DNA from: Methylocystis sp. KS32
GTDB lineage: Bacteria > Pseudomonadota > Alphaproteobacteria > Rhizobiales > Beijerinckiaceae
Length of the DNA stretch: 64,000 bases
Direction of reading: 5' to 3'
Assembly (NCBI GenBank): GCA_002862095.1
Contig: PHSQ01000001.1
Location: 868,001-932,000, forward strand
In this document: positions 56,291 through 64,000 of the stretch, piece by piece
Layout: every line of letters starts with the position of its first letter
How positions within the stretch are numbered: position 1 is the first letter of the stretch
Notes under the pieces: generated by a model
Seen by the model: the letters and a program-made list of their open reading frames with translations, nothing else
Databases searched by the model: none
What the model was told of the DNA's origin: nothing
Position numbers and translations under genes: made by a program

Positions 56291-57496
56291 TCACAAATCA
56301 AGCACTATGCGATCGGGGTCTTCCAGGGTTTCCTTCACGCGAACCAAAAAGGTGACGGCCTCCTTGCCGTCCACGATCCGATGATCGTAGGAAAGTGCGA
56401 GATACATCATTGGCCGAATTTCGATTTTGCCACTGATCGCGACTGGTCTCTCCTGGATTTTGTGCATCCCCAGAATCCCAGATTGCGGGGCGTTCAGAAT
56501 GGGGGTCGACATCAGCGAGCCATAAACGCCGCCGTTGGAGATGGTGAAAGTGCCTCCCTGGAGATCCTCGATCGTCAAACGGCCTTCCCGGGCCTTTTTG
56601 CCCAAGGCGCCGATCTCCCTTTCGATCGCCGCCACGCTCATGCGATCCGCGTTCCTGAGCACTGGGACGACGAGGCCCTTGTCCGTGCCGACGGCTACGC
56701 CAATGTGCGCATAGCGCTTGAAAAGGATTTCGTCGCCATCGATTTCGGCGTTGACTGCCGGGATTTCTTCCAGAGCGCGACAGCTGGCCTTTACGAAAAA
56801 ACCCATGAAACCGAGTTTCACGCCATGTTTTTTCTCGAAGAGCTCTTTGTATCGATTCCGCAAGTCAATCGCCGCACTCATATCGACTTCGTTGAAAGTC
56901 GTCAGCATGGCGGCGGTGTTCTGCGCTTCCTTGAGCCGGCGCGCGATCGTTTGCCGCAAGCGACTCATTCTCACGCGCTCCTCGCGGGCGGAGTCATCGG
57001 CGCTGAGGGCGGGACGCGGCGGGGGAGCTTCGCTCCGTGTTTCACGCGGAGGCGTCTGAGGCGGGGCTATCACGTCGCCCTTGAGCACCTGACCCCGTTT
57101 GCCCGATCCGGTCACGCCGGAGAGGTCGATATTGCTGTCGAGCGCGATTTTTGCCGCCGCGGGCGAAGGCGGCATAGGGGCGGGCTTCGTGGAGAGCGCC
57201 GCGCGGGGTGGGGCAGGGCTTACGTTCTGTTTCGCAGGCGAAGAGCCAACCGTTGGACTCGCGCCCTCCGCGATTTGACCCAGCAGCGCGCCGGGCGCGA
57301 CCGTCGCGCCCGATTTGGCGACGATTTCAGCCAGTACGCCCGAAGCTGGCGCATAGACCTCGAGCGTCACCTTGTCCGTCTCGAGTTCGGCCAGCGCTTC
57401 ATCGGCGCGGACGGCTTCGCCCGCTTGTTTGAACCATCTGCCTACTGTCGCCTCTGTCACCGATTCGCCGAGCGTGGGCACGCGAATTTCCGCCAT
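56291..57496 (-). CDS. sucB: 2-oxoglutarate dehydrogenase E2 (dihydrolipoyl succinyltransferase)
   Basis: A 401-residue protein: lipoyl domain (about 1-75) with the lipoylated Lys in [11 protein letters not shown]; an Ala/Pro-rich linker; an E3-binding domain (near 115-150: [20 protein letters not shown]); and the catalytic domain ending [17 protein letters not shown] with the active His and Asp. It follows sucA by 104 bp in the same direction. No lpd gene follows within the window. Confidence 0.95.
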   Translation of the reverse strand: MAEIRVPTLGESVTEATVGRWFKQAGEAVRADEALAELETDKVTLEVYAPASGVLAEIVAKSGATVAPGALLGQIAEGASPTVGSSPAKQNVSPAPPRAALSTKPAPMPPSPAAAKIALDSNIDLSGVTGSGKRGQVLKGDVIAPPQTPPRETRSEAPPPRPALSADDSAREERVRMSRLRQTIARRLKEAQNTAAMLTTFNEVDMSAAIDLRNRYKELFEKKHGVKLGFMGFFVKASCRALEEIPAVNAEIDGDEILFKRYAHIGVAVGTDKGLVVPVLRNADRMSVAAIEREIGALGKKAREGRLTIEDLQGGTFTISNGGVYGSLMSTPILNAPQSGILGMHKIQERPVAISGKIEIRPMMYLALSYDHRIVDGKEAVTFLVRVKETLEDPDRIVLDL

Positions 57497-57600
57497 CGTC
57501 GATCATCCTTTGACTTGACGGAGATAGACTAAGCAGCCCGGTCTTCATCCCGCCAGTTGCTTGAGCGCGGGGCAAGCAATCGCCCTGCGAGGAAAACGGA

Positions 57601-60600
57601 TCACGCCGCGAGGGCTTCGTCCAGAAAAGCCTTTAGTTGCGTGAGGTGTTTGGACATGGTGCCAGCTGCGGTCGAGGCGGAAGCGGGGCGACCGACATAG
57701 CGTGCGCGTTTTTTGGCGCCGCCAACCTGGGCGAGAACCCATTCGAGATAAGGCTCGACATAAGACCAAGCGCCCATATTCTTCGGCTCCTCCTGGCACC
57801 AGATGATGTCCGCCTGCTTGTATTGCGACAATCTCATGACGAGTTGTTTCAAAGGCAAAGGATAAAGTTGCTCCACTCGCAGCAGATAGATGTCGTCCAC
57901 TCCGCGCTTTTCCCGTTCTTCAAGCAAATCGTAATAAACCTTGCCGGAACACAAAATTACCCTGCGAATGGAGTCCGGCGAGCGAAGGGTGATCTCTCCG
58001 GAACCGGGGTTGGCCGCGTCGTCGGAGAGAAGCCTGTGGAAGCCCGAGGCGGGTCCAAGCTCATCGAGGCTGGATACGCAACGCTTGTGGCGCAACAGGG
58101 ACTTCGGCGCCATCAGCACCAGGGGCTTGCGAATGTCGCGATGCAACTGCCGGCGCAGAATGTGGAAATAATTCGCCGGCGTCGAGCAATTGGCGATCTG
58201 CATATTGTCTTCGGCGGCGAGTTGCAGGAAGCGCTCCAGACGGGCGGAGGAATGTTCGGGCCCCTGTCCTTCGTAACCATGGGGCAGCAGGCAAACGAGC
58301 CCCGACATTCGGAGCCATTTTCGCTCGCCCGCGGAGAGAAACTGATCGAACACCACCTGAGCGCCATTGGCGAAATCGCCAAACTGCGCTTCCCAGAGAA
58401 CGAGCGTGTCGGGTTCGGCGAGCGAATAGCCATATTCGAAGCCAAGCACCGCTTCTTCCGAGAGCATCGAATTAATGACTTCGAATTTTCCCTGTTCTTC
58501 CGACAAATGATCCAGTGGAATGTAGCGCGACTCGTTTTCTTGATCGATCAACACGCTATGGCGCTGGGAAAACGTGCCGCGTTCGCTGTCCTGACCCGAG
58601 AGTCGGACCCGGCGACCCTCGATGAGCAGCGAACCGAAGGCCAGGGACTCGGCTGTCGCCCAGTCGATTCCCGCGCCCGCTTCGATCGCGTTACGGCGCG
58701 CATCAAGGAAACGCTGGATGGTCCGATGGACGTTGAAGCTGGTGGGCGCGAAGGTGATCTTCCGGCCAATTTCGCGAAGGGTGTCCAGATTCACTCCGGT
58801 CTTGCCCCGCCGTTCATCGTCGGACGATTGATAGCCCGGCTTTAATCCGGCCCATCGTCCGTCCAGCCAATCGGCCTTGTTGGGCTTGTAGGATTGCGAC
58901 GCTTCGAATTGCCGCGAGAGCTGCTCGCGCCAGGCGGATTTCGCCTCGTCCGTCTCGGCGCGGGTTATGTGCCCTTCGGCTTCGAGCTTTTCCGCGTAGA
59001 TATCCAGCGTGGTCTTGTGCGCGCGAATTTTCTTATACATCAGGGGCTGGGTGAAGCCAGGCTCATCGCCCTCGTTGTGACCGAAGCGGCGATAGCACCA
59101 CATGTCGATGACGACCGGCTTCTGGAATTGCTGACGGAATTCGGTGGCGACGCGCGCAGCGAAAACCACCGCCTCCGGATCGTCTCCATTGACATGGAAA
59201 ATAGGCGCCTCCACCATTTTCGCGAGATCCGACGGATAAGGCGAGGAGCGCGAATAGCGGGGGTAGGTGGTGAAGCCGATCTGGTTATTGATGATGAAAT
59301 GAATTGCGCCCCCGGTGCGGTGGCCCTTTAGGCCAGAGAGGCCGAAACATTCCGCGACCACGCCCTGTCCGGCGAAAGCCGCGTCGCCGTGGATCAGAAG
59401 AGGCAAGACGGCGCGACGGTCGTCGTCGGCGCAGTTATGCTGGTCCTGTTTGGCTCGCACTTTGCCGAGCACGACCGGATCGACGATCTCGAGATGCGAG
59501 GGGTTCGCCGTCAGCGACAAATGCACTTTATTGCCGTCGAATTCCCGGTCGGAGGAGGCGCCGAGGTGGTATTTGACGTCGCCGGAGCCTTCCACTTCGT
59601 CGGGAAGGAAGGAACCGCCCTTGAACTCGTGAAACAAGGCCCGATGCGGCTTTCCCATGACCTGGCAGAGCAGATTGAGCCGCCCACGATGCGCCATGCC
59701 GAGGACGATTTCCTGCACGCCCAGGGCGCCGCCCCGTTTGATAATCTGCTCAAGCGCGGGAACGATCGATTCCGCGCCGTCGAGCCCGAAACGCTTGGTG
59801 CCGGTGTATTTGACGTCAAGGAACTTCTCGAAACCTTCCGCTTCGACGAGCTTGCGCAGAATTGCGCGTTTGCCTTCCTGCGTAAAGACGATTTCCTTCT
59901 TCGGCCCCTCTATCCTCGCCTGCAGCCAGGACTTTTCCTCGGGGTTCGAGATGTGCATGAATTCAAAGCCGATCGGCCCGCAATAGGTGCGGCGCAGGAT
60001 CGTCACCATCTCGAAAACGGTGGCTTCTCTCAGGCCCAGCACGCCATCGATGAATATCTTGCGGTCGTAGTCCTTGTCCTCGAAGCCATAGGTGGCCGGA
60101 TGCAATTCGCCGTGATCGAGGCGCTGCTCCAACCCGAGCGGGTCCAGATGGGCGTGCAAATGCCCGCGCATGCGGTAGGCGCGGATCATCATGAGCGCTC
60201 GGACGCTGTCCCGGGTGGCTCGTTGCAGCGCTTCGTCGGCCAGCCCAGGGGCGGGCGCTTTAGTAATGGATTGTACCGTGGGTGTTGACGGCTCAGTTTT
60301 GGGCGCGGGCCAGTCGCCATCGAGTGCGCTAACCCATTCGCTTCTCGGAAGCGGAGGCCAGTCGGAACGAGCCCAGGCCGGGCCGAGCGCCTGAGCTGTC
60401 GCGCTGTGAGGCGAAATTCCCAGGCCTGAGAAGAAAGCGCGCCAATCGGGGCTGACGGAGGCCGGATCGCTCTCAAAGGTCGATAGCAGTTGTTCGAGGT
60501 AGGCGGCGTTGACACCCTGGAGGAAAGAAGCTGTACCGGGCATCCCGCTTTGAGAAGGTTGCCGCGGCTCGACACCGCCGCCGACTCCGCCGTTCGTTTC

Positions 60601-60612
60601 AAGACGCGCCAT
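57601..60612 (-). CDS. sucA: 2-oxoglutarate dehydrogenase E1
   Basis: A 1003-residue thiamine-diphosphate enzyme of full length. Signature segments: GMAHRGRLNLLCQVMGKP, FGHNEGDEPGFTQP and YEGQGPEHSSARLERFLQL. The ThDP motif begins GDAAFAGQGV. ATG at 60612 is preceded by AGGAGGAAAA; an ATG 11 codons upstream lacks such a site. A palindrome-rich 67-bp gap separates it from sucD. Confidence 0.95.
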   Translation of the reverse strand: MARLETNGGVGGGVEPRQPSQSGMPGTASFLQGVNAAYLEQLLSTFESDPASVSPDWRAFFSGLGISPHSATAQALGPAWARSDWPPLPRSEWVSALDGDWPAPKTEPSTPTVQSITKAPAPGLADEALQRATRDSVRALMMIRAYRMRGHLHAHLDPLGLEQRLDHGELHPATYGFEDKDYDRKIFIDGVLGLREATVFEMVTILRRTYCGPIGFEFMHISNPEEKSWLQARIEGPKKEIVFTQEGKRAILRKLVEAEGFEKFLDVKYTGTKRFGLDGAESIVPALEQIIKRGGALGVQEIVLGMAHRGRLNLLCQVMGKPHRALFHEFKGGSFLPDEVEGSGDVKYHLGASSDREFDGNKVHLSLTANPSHLEIVDPVVLGKVRAKQDQHNCADDDRRAVLPLLIHGDAAFAGQGVVAECFGLSGLKGHRTGGAIHFIINNQIGFTTYPRYSRSSPYPSDLAKMVEAPIFHVNGDDPEAVVFAARVATEFRQQFQKPVVIDMWCYRRFGHNEGDEPGFTQPLMYKKIRAHKTTLDIYAEKLEAEGHITRAETDEAKSAWREQLSRQFEASQSYKPNKADWLDGRWAGLKPGYQSSDDERRGKTGVNLDTLREIGRKITFAPTSFNVHRTIQRFLDARRNAIEAGAGIDWATAESLAFGSLLIEGRRVRLSGQDSERGTFSQRHSVLIDQENESRYIPLDHLSEEQGKFEVINSMLSEEAVLGFEYGYSLAEPDTLVLWEAQFGDFANGAQVVFDQFLSAGERKWLRMSGLVCLLPHGYEGQGPEHSSARLERFLQLAAEDNMQIANCSTPANYFHILRRQLHRDIRKPLVLMAPKSLLRHKRCVSSLDELGPASGFHRLLSDDAANPGSGEITLRSPDSIRRVILCSGKVYYDLLEEREKRGVDDIYLLRVEQLYPLPLKQLVMRLSQYKQADIIWCQEEPKNMGAWSYVEPYLEWVLAQVGGAKKRARYVGRPASASTAAGTMSKHLTQLKAFLDEALAA

Positions 60613-60622
60613 TTTTCCTCCT

Positions 60623-60669
60623 GGACGCCGCCTCGGCGTCCGCATCCTCTCCCCCAGCAGGGGGAGAGG
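60623..60669. repeat. Two adjacent hairpins in the sucD-sucA gap
   Basis: First: GGACGCCG / CGGCGTCC with a 3-base loop (60623-60641). Second: CCTCTCCCCC / GGGGGAGAGG, a perfect 10-bp stem with loop AGCA (60646-60669). No T run. The second resembles REP-like palindromes found between genes in many alphaproteobacteria; it may stabilise or process the sucD-sucA mRNA. Confidence 0.7.
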
Positions 60670-60679
60670 ACGGTGGTTG

Positions 60680-61564
60680 CTAAATTTTCAGCGCCTCAGC
60701 CAACGTCTTGCCGAGGCGGGCGGGCGAAGGCGAAATGTGAATACCCGCAGCTTCCATCGCCGCGATCTTGCTTTCCGCATCGCCCTTGCCGCCGGCGATA
60801 ATCGCGCCGGCGTGACCCATGCGCCGCCCTGGCGGCGCGGTGCGGCCCGCGATGAAGCCCGCGATGGGCTTTTTGCGTCCGCGCTTCGCTTCATCAATCA
60901 AGAATTGGGCCGCTTCCTCTTCAGCCGAGCCGCCGATCTCGCCGATCATTATGATCGATTTGGTGGCGTCGTCGGCAAGGAAAAGCTCCAGGACTTCGAT
61001 AAAGTCCGTGCCCTTGACCGGGTCTCCACCAATACCCACGGCGGTGGTCTGGCCCAGGCCCTCCCGGCTGGTTTGGAACACGGCCTCATAGGTCAGGGTT
61101 CCCGAACGCGACACAACGCCGACGGACCCAGGTTTGAAAATATTGCCCGGCATGATCCCGATTTTGCTCTTGCCGGCAGTGACGACGCCAGGGCAATTTG
61201 GGCCGATCAGACGCGATTTAGAGCCGGAAAGCGCGCGCTTGACGCGGATCATGTCGTGGACCGGAACGCCTTCGGTGATTGCGACGATGAGTGGAATCTC
61301 AGCGTCGATGGCCTCGCAGATGGCGTCGGCTGCGCCTGGTGGCGGCACATAGACGACCGAGGCGTTTGCGCCCGTTTTTTCGCGGGCCTCGGCTACGGTG
61401 TCGAAAACGGGAAGGTCGAGATGAGTCAATCCGCCTTTCCCGGGAGACACGCCGCCGACCATTCGGGTGCCATAGGCGATGGCTTGTTCGGAATGAAAAG
61501 TTCCGGTTTTGCCGGTGAAGCCCTGGCAAATGACTTTAGTGTTTTTGTCGATCAGCACTGACAT
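60680..61564 (-). CDS. sucD: Succinyl-CoA synthetase alpha subunit
   Basis: A 294-residue subunit that holds the CoA site and the phospho-His. The CoA-binding start is [18 protein letters not shown]; the active His is in [11 protein letters not shown]. Related malate thiokinase subunits of the serine cycle share the fold; the sequence reads as SucD, but the pair cannot be settled without the beta subunit. sucC, normally directly upstream, is not present: small unknown genes are there instead. Confidence 0.9.
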   Translation of the reverse strand: MSVLIDKNTKVICQGFTGKTGTFHSEQAIAYGTRMVGGVSPGKGGLTHLDLPVFDTVAEAREKTGANASVVYVPPPGAADAICEAIDAEIPLIVAITEGVPVHDMIRVKRALSGSKSRLIGPNCPGVVTAGKSKIGIMPGNIFKPGSVGVVSRSGTLTYEAVFQTSREGLGQTTAVGIGGDPVKGTDFIEVLELFLADDATKSIIMIGEIGGSAEEEAAQFLIDEAKRGRKKPIAGFIAGRTAPPGRRMGHAGAIIAGGKGDAESKIAAMEAAGIHISPSPARLGKTLAEALKI

Positions 61565-61615
61565 GTGTCGAAATTCCTGAGGACAGACGGCTGGTGATGC
61601 TGGGATTTCAGCAGT

Positions 61616-61870
61616 TTAGAGATAGACCGAACGTAAACGCGGCGAGTTCCCGCTCCACGTTTCAGGCGTACGCGGTCCCACGACCACGGAGACCCTCCAT
61701 CCCAGGCCAAAATATTTGGGTTGGAAGCCTGTTTCAAGGCACAATGCGCTTATCGCGAGCGGGTCGATGACCAAATAAGCGTCACGAAAATAGCGTCGCC
61801 AATCCATTGAGCACTGTTGAATTACGGGATGGCCGACCCCGTCAGGGGCGGCTGCGAAGAACACACTCAT
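61616..61870 (-). CDS. Small hypothetical protein (uncertain)
   Basis: Possible 84-residue protein from an ATG at 61870, with no recognised family. It follows the gene at 61891 by 20 bp in the same direction. A longer open frame extends upstream but would overlap that gene. It may not be real. Confidence 0.3.
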   Translation of the reverse strand: MSVFFAAAPDGVGHPVIQQCSMDWRRYFRDAYLVIDPLAISALCLETGFQPKYFGLGWRVSVVVGPRTPETWSGNSPRLRSVYL

Positions 61871-61890
61871 CGCCGCACCGCGAGGACTCC

Positions 61891-62298
61891 TCAGTGTAAC
61901 AGCGACAGGGCGAGATCTCTGACGCCGCCAACTTCCGAGTTGAAATGAACATGCCACTCATTAGCGATGTCGCCGCACTTCCCGGCAGGAAACGCCCGGC
62001 GCTGAGCCAGATCGAAAACGCTTGAAGACACGACCGAAACCGGGCGTCGCGTCGCACCGTCGTTAAATACGCCGATGACGATCGCCGAAGAAAAGCTCGC
62101 CACAATCGCGATTTCGTCATTCGCGAAAATCGAACAAACGTAGCTTTGCCCCGATACGCCGCGCCAGCTATAAAAGCGATCGCTTAGCTCGGATGCGTTC
62201 AGCGACGCAAGGCGTTGACCTCGACCTTTCGGGGGGCATGGCGCATCCCGCAAACGTTCGCCAATTACGTTTCGATCGGGTTCGACAGTCGCCATTCT
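61891..62298 (-). CDS. Hypothetical protein
   Basis: A 135-residue protein from the ATG at 62298 (MATVEPDRNVIGERL). It contains RFYSWRGVSGQSYVCSIF followed by strands ending in AIVIGVF, a pattern I associate with conserved alphaproteobacterial proteins of unknown role. No signal peptide or membrane helix. The open frame extends 27 codons further upstream. Confidence 0.55.
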   Translation of the reverse strand, partial: RMATVEPDRNVIGERLRDAPCPPKGRGQRLASLNASELSDRFYSWRGVSGQSYVCSIFANDEIAIVASFSSAIVIGVFNDGATRRPVSVVSSSVFDLAQRRAFPAGKCGDIANEWHVHFNSEVGGVRDLALSLLH

Positions 62299-62446
62299 CA
62301 CCCCCAACACTCCGCCTAGGCTAGTGGCCTGCCTGGGACAATACGAGAACAAAATAGAACGAACCATGAAGAAAGTCAACTTGCGATCTCTCGGCCTCCT
62401 CGAGACTTGCAGGCAAACAATTCAGATGGCGCCTGCGAGGGAAAGT

Positions 62447-63373
62447 TCAAGCGGCAAAGCCCCCGCCGGCCGTGCGTTTCCAGGCGGCGCCGCAGGCCTT
62501 GGCGAGTTCTCTCACCCGCAATATGTAGCTTTGACGCTCGGTGACCGAGATAACGCCCCGCGCGTCGAGCAGATTGAAGGCGTGAGAAGCTTTGATGCAC
62601 TGGTCATAGGCCGGGAGAGCCAGCAAATGCTGTTCGTGCGAATCGGACCCGCCGAGTTCGAGCAGCCGTTTGCACTCACTCTCGGCGGCGCCGAAATTGG
62701 CGAAAAGCTTGTCCGTGTCGGCGAATTCAAAATTATATCTTGAATATTCCTGCTCGGCCTGGAGAAATACGTCGCCGTAGCTGACGCGTGCGCCGCCCTG
62801 GCCGCCGTTGAAATTGAGGTCCATTATGCTATCGACGCCCTGAAGATAGCAGGCTAGGCGCTCGAGACCGTAAGTGAGTTCGCCGGCCACTGGGGCGCAT
62901 TCGACGCCGGCGACCTGTTGGAAATAGGTGAATTGGGAAACCTCCATCCCGTCGCACCAGCACTCCCAACCCAGCCCCCAGGCGCCCAGCGTCGGGCTTT
63001 CCCAATCGTCTTCGACGAAGCGGACATCATGCAGGCGCGCGTCGAGTCCGATCGCCGCGAGCGAGTCCAGATACAGTTGCTGTAGGTTCTGTGGCGATGG
63101 TTTGAGAATCACCTGAAACTGATAGTAATGCTGGACCCTGTTGGGGTTTTCTCCGTAGCGCCCATCCTTTGGACGACGGCAGGGCTGCGCATAGGCGGCG
63201 CGCCAGGGCTTGTGCCCCAGCGCTCTCAATGTCGTCGCCGGATGGAACGTGCCGGCGCCCATTTCGATGTCATAGGGCTGTAGAATCACGCAGCCCTGCG
63301 CGGCCCAATATTGCTGAAGCGTCAGGATCAGTCCCTGGAACGACTTTGTTGGCGATAAATCGGGCGCGGTCAT
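62447..63373 (-). CDS. glyQ: Glycyl-tRNA synthetase alpha subunit
   Basis: A 308-residue class II synthetase subunit: [24 protein letters not shown] at the start, [44 protein letters not shown] (in pieces) and [17 protein letters not shown]. It works with GlyS, which usually follows downstream; glyS is not in this window on that side, where unknown genes and sucD follow. Confidence 0.96.
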   Translation of the reverse strand: MTAPDLSPTKSFQGLILTLQQYWAAQGCVILQPYDIEMGAGTFHPATTLRALGHKPWRAAYAQPCRRPKDGRYGENPNRVQHYYQFQVILKPSPQNLQQLYLDSLAAIGLDARLHDVRFVEDDWESPTLGAWGLGWECWCDGMEVSQFTYFQQVAGVECAPVAGELTYGLERLACYLQGVDSIMDLNFNGGQGGARVSYGDVFLQAEQEYSRYNFEFADTDKLFANFGAAESECKRLLELGGSDSHEQHLLALPAYDQCIKASHAFNLLDARGVISVTERQSYILRVRELAKACGAAWKRTAGGGFAA

Positions 63374-63444
63374 TTTGATTTATCCTCGATGAGCCGAAGA
63401 CTCTTCGAAGGGCCTCCGGATTCTGGGTATTGCGATCGTCGACC

Positions 63445-64000
63445 TCAATCGCGCGGTTCGGGCTCGCGCGGCTCAAGCTTTTGGCCCGCCGCCGCCCACC
63501 CGTCGGTTCCGTCCGGATACCAGGCGATATTGGCGTATCCCGCAGCCAGAGCCCGCTTCGCCGCGTTCCATGACATCCAGCAGTCTTTAAGACAATAAAA
63601 AACAAGTTGCGTCGCCTTTTCTCCCTTTGTGGCGCGCGCGAGGCCGGCTTCGAAATAGCGGTGCATCGTCGGCGCGAGCTCGCCATAGCCGGTGTCGGGG
63701 AGCCAGATGCTGCCGGGGATATCGGACCGCGGCGCATCTCGCCATACGACGCCCTTGGGAAGACCGGCTGGTTTGGGCGCGCGAGGCAGGGCGTCGACAA
63801 AAACGGCGGAGTGTTGCGACCAGATCGCGATCGCTGCGTTCGTGTCGACGACCTTGGCGCCTTTCAGCGTGGCGGGCACGGGCGCCCGGAAATTCTCCAT
63901 ACGGTAGCCCGCCGGTTCGTCGACCGGCGGGCCTTCTCCAGCGATAGCCGCGTGGGCCGCCAGCGCTCCGAGGACGCATCCGAAGCTGACTATCGCACGA
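63445..64000 (-). CDS. PQQ-dependent catabolism-associated CXXCW protein (partial, 5' end off the right edge)
   Basis: At least 185 codons; the start lies beyond the window. The visible N-terminus is a signal-like hydrophobic stretch (SFGCVLGALAAHAAIA) followed by EPAGYRMENFRAPVPATL. The family motif is VFYCLKDCWMSWNAAKRA (CxxCW), within a rhodanese-like fold. Such periplasmic proteins accompany PQQ-dependent alcohol dehydrogenase systems, which fits methanol oxidation in a methanotroph. An internal ATG at 63900 is not the true start, since the conserved region begins before it. Confidence 0.85.
   Translation of the reverse strand, partial: RAIVSFGCVLGALAAHAAIAGEGPPVDEPAGYRMENFRAPVPATLKGAKVVDTNAAIAIWSQHSAVFVDALPRAPKPAGLPKGVVWRDAPRSDIPGSIWLPDTGYGELAPTMHRYFEAGLARATKGEKATQLVFYCLKDCWMSWNAAKRALAAGYANIAWYPDGTDGWAAAGQKLEPREPEPRD

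Noticed and set aside
57637..58845. 402-codon plus-strand frame, with similar ones at 56381-57532, 59389-60288 and 60677-61561
   Set aside because: All are antisense to sucA, sucB or sucD, with no motifs.
1..64000. CRISPR arrays, rRNA and tRNA genes
   Set aside because: No regularly spaced repeats, rRNA sequence or convincing tRNA fold was seen while reading both strands; a covariance-model scan was not possible.

Overview
The window comes from an alphaproteobacterial type II methanotroph (Methylocystis/Methylosinus type). The direct evidence is a complete pmoCAB operon for particulate methane monooxygenase with every known copper ligand present. Supporting evidence is a beta-RFAP synthase homologue next to folate-pterin genes (methanopterin-linked C1 metabolism), a PQQ-associated CXXCW protein, and a rhizobial-type flagellar cluster (FlaF, FlbT, MotE-like). 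Genus and species cannot be fixed from the sequence alone.

Layout. 1-10 kb: flagellar genes on the minus strand (motB running off the left edge, fliH-like, fliF, flagellin, then motE-like, flgH, fliL, fliP). They are interrupted by a PilZ protein and a methionine-rich multicopper oxidase. 10-14 kb: a decayed DAB inorganic-carbon transporter locus (dabA with a foreign 3' end, a stump of dabB, a headless lysR), then a patatin-like phospholipase. 14.8-21.6 kb: a multi-PAS SpoIIE-type phosphatase, a short-form NAD-glutamate dehydrogenase, an RsbW-like kinase and a STAS anti-anti-sigma factor, which looks like a partner-switching module. 22-25.9 kb: fliI cut in two by an IS630-type element, then flgF and a lytic transglycosylase. 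26-39.6 kb: a long plus-strand flagellar run, flgE-flgK-flgL-flaF-flbT-flgD-fliQ-flhA-fliR-fliJ-like-flgJ-flgN-like-unknown-flgB-flgC-fliE-flgG-flgA-flgI.

39.6-48.3 kb: radC, map, a ROK sugar kinase, a pentapeptide-repeat protein, a small APS-kinase-like protein, then beta-RFAP synthase, pterin carbinolamine dehydratase, folP and folK. Two full-length 118-bp palindrome-rich repeats lie here in opposite orientation, plus a partial third copy. 48.3-52.25 kb: pmoCAB, with a candidate promoter and two stacked palindromes upstream, an intercistronic hairpin after pmoC and a strong terminator after pmoB. 52.3-56.2 kb: bolA, a J-domain protein, cobS without cobT, a Rieske protein, an IS5-type element with a frameshifted transposase, and a DUF1150 protein. 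56.3-64 kb: 2-oxoglutarate dehydrogenase E2 and E1, sucD without sucC next to it, two small unknown genes, glyQ, and the start-truncated CXXCW gene at the right edge.

How the parts fit. pmoCAB carries out methane oxidation; the neighbouring pterin genes supply folate and probably methanopterin-type C1 carriers; the CXXCW protein belongs with PQQ-dependent alcohol oxidation; and the copper oxidase may protect a copper-loaded periplasm. The flagellar set is nearly complete, but the export ATPase gene is broken and the DAB operon is a remnant. This suggests that motility and CO2-uptake functions are being lost in this lineage or isolate.
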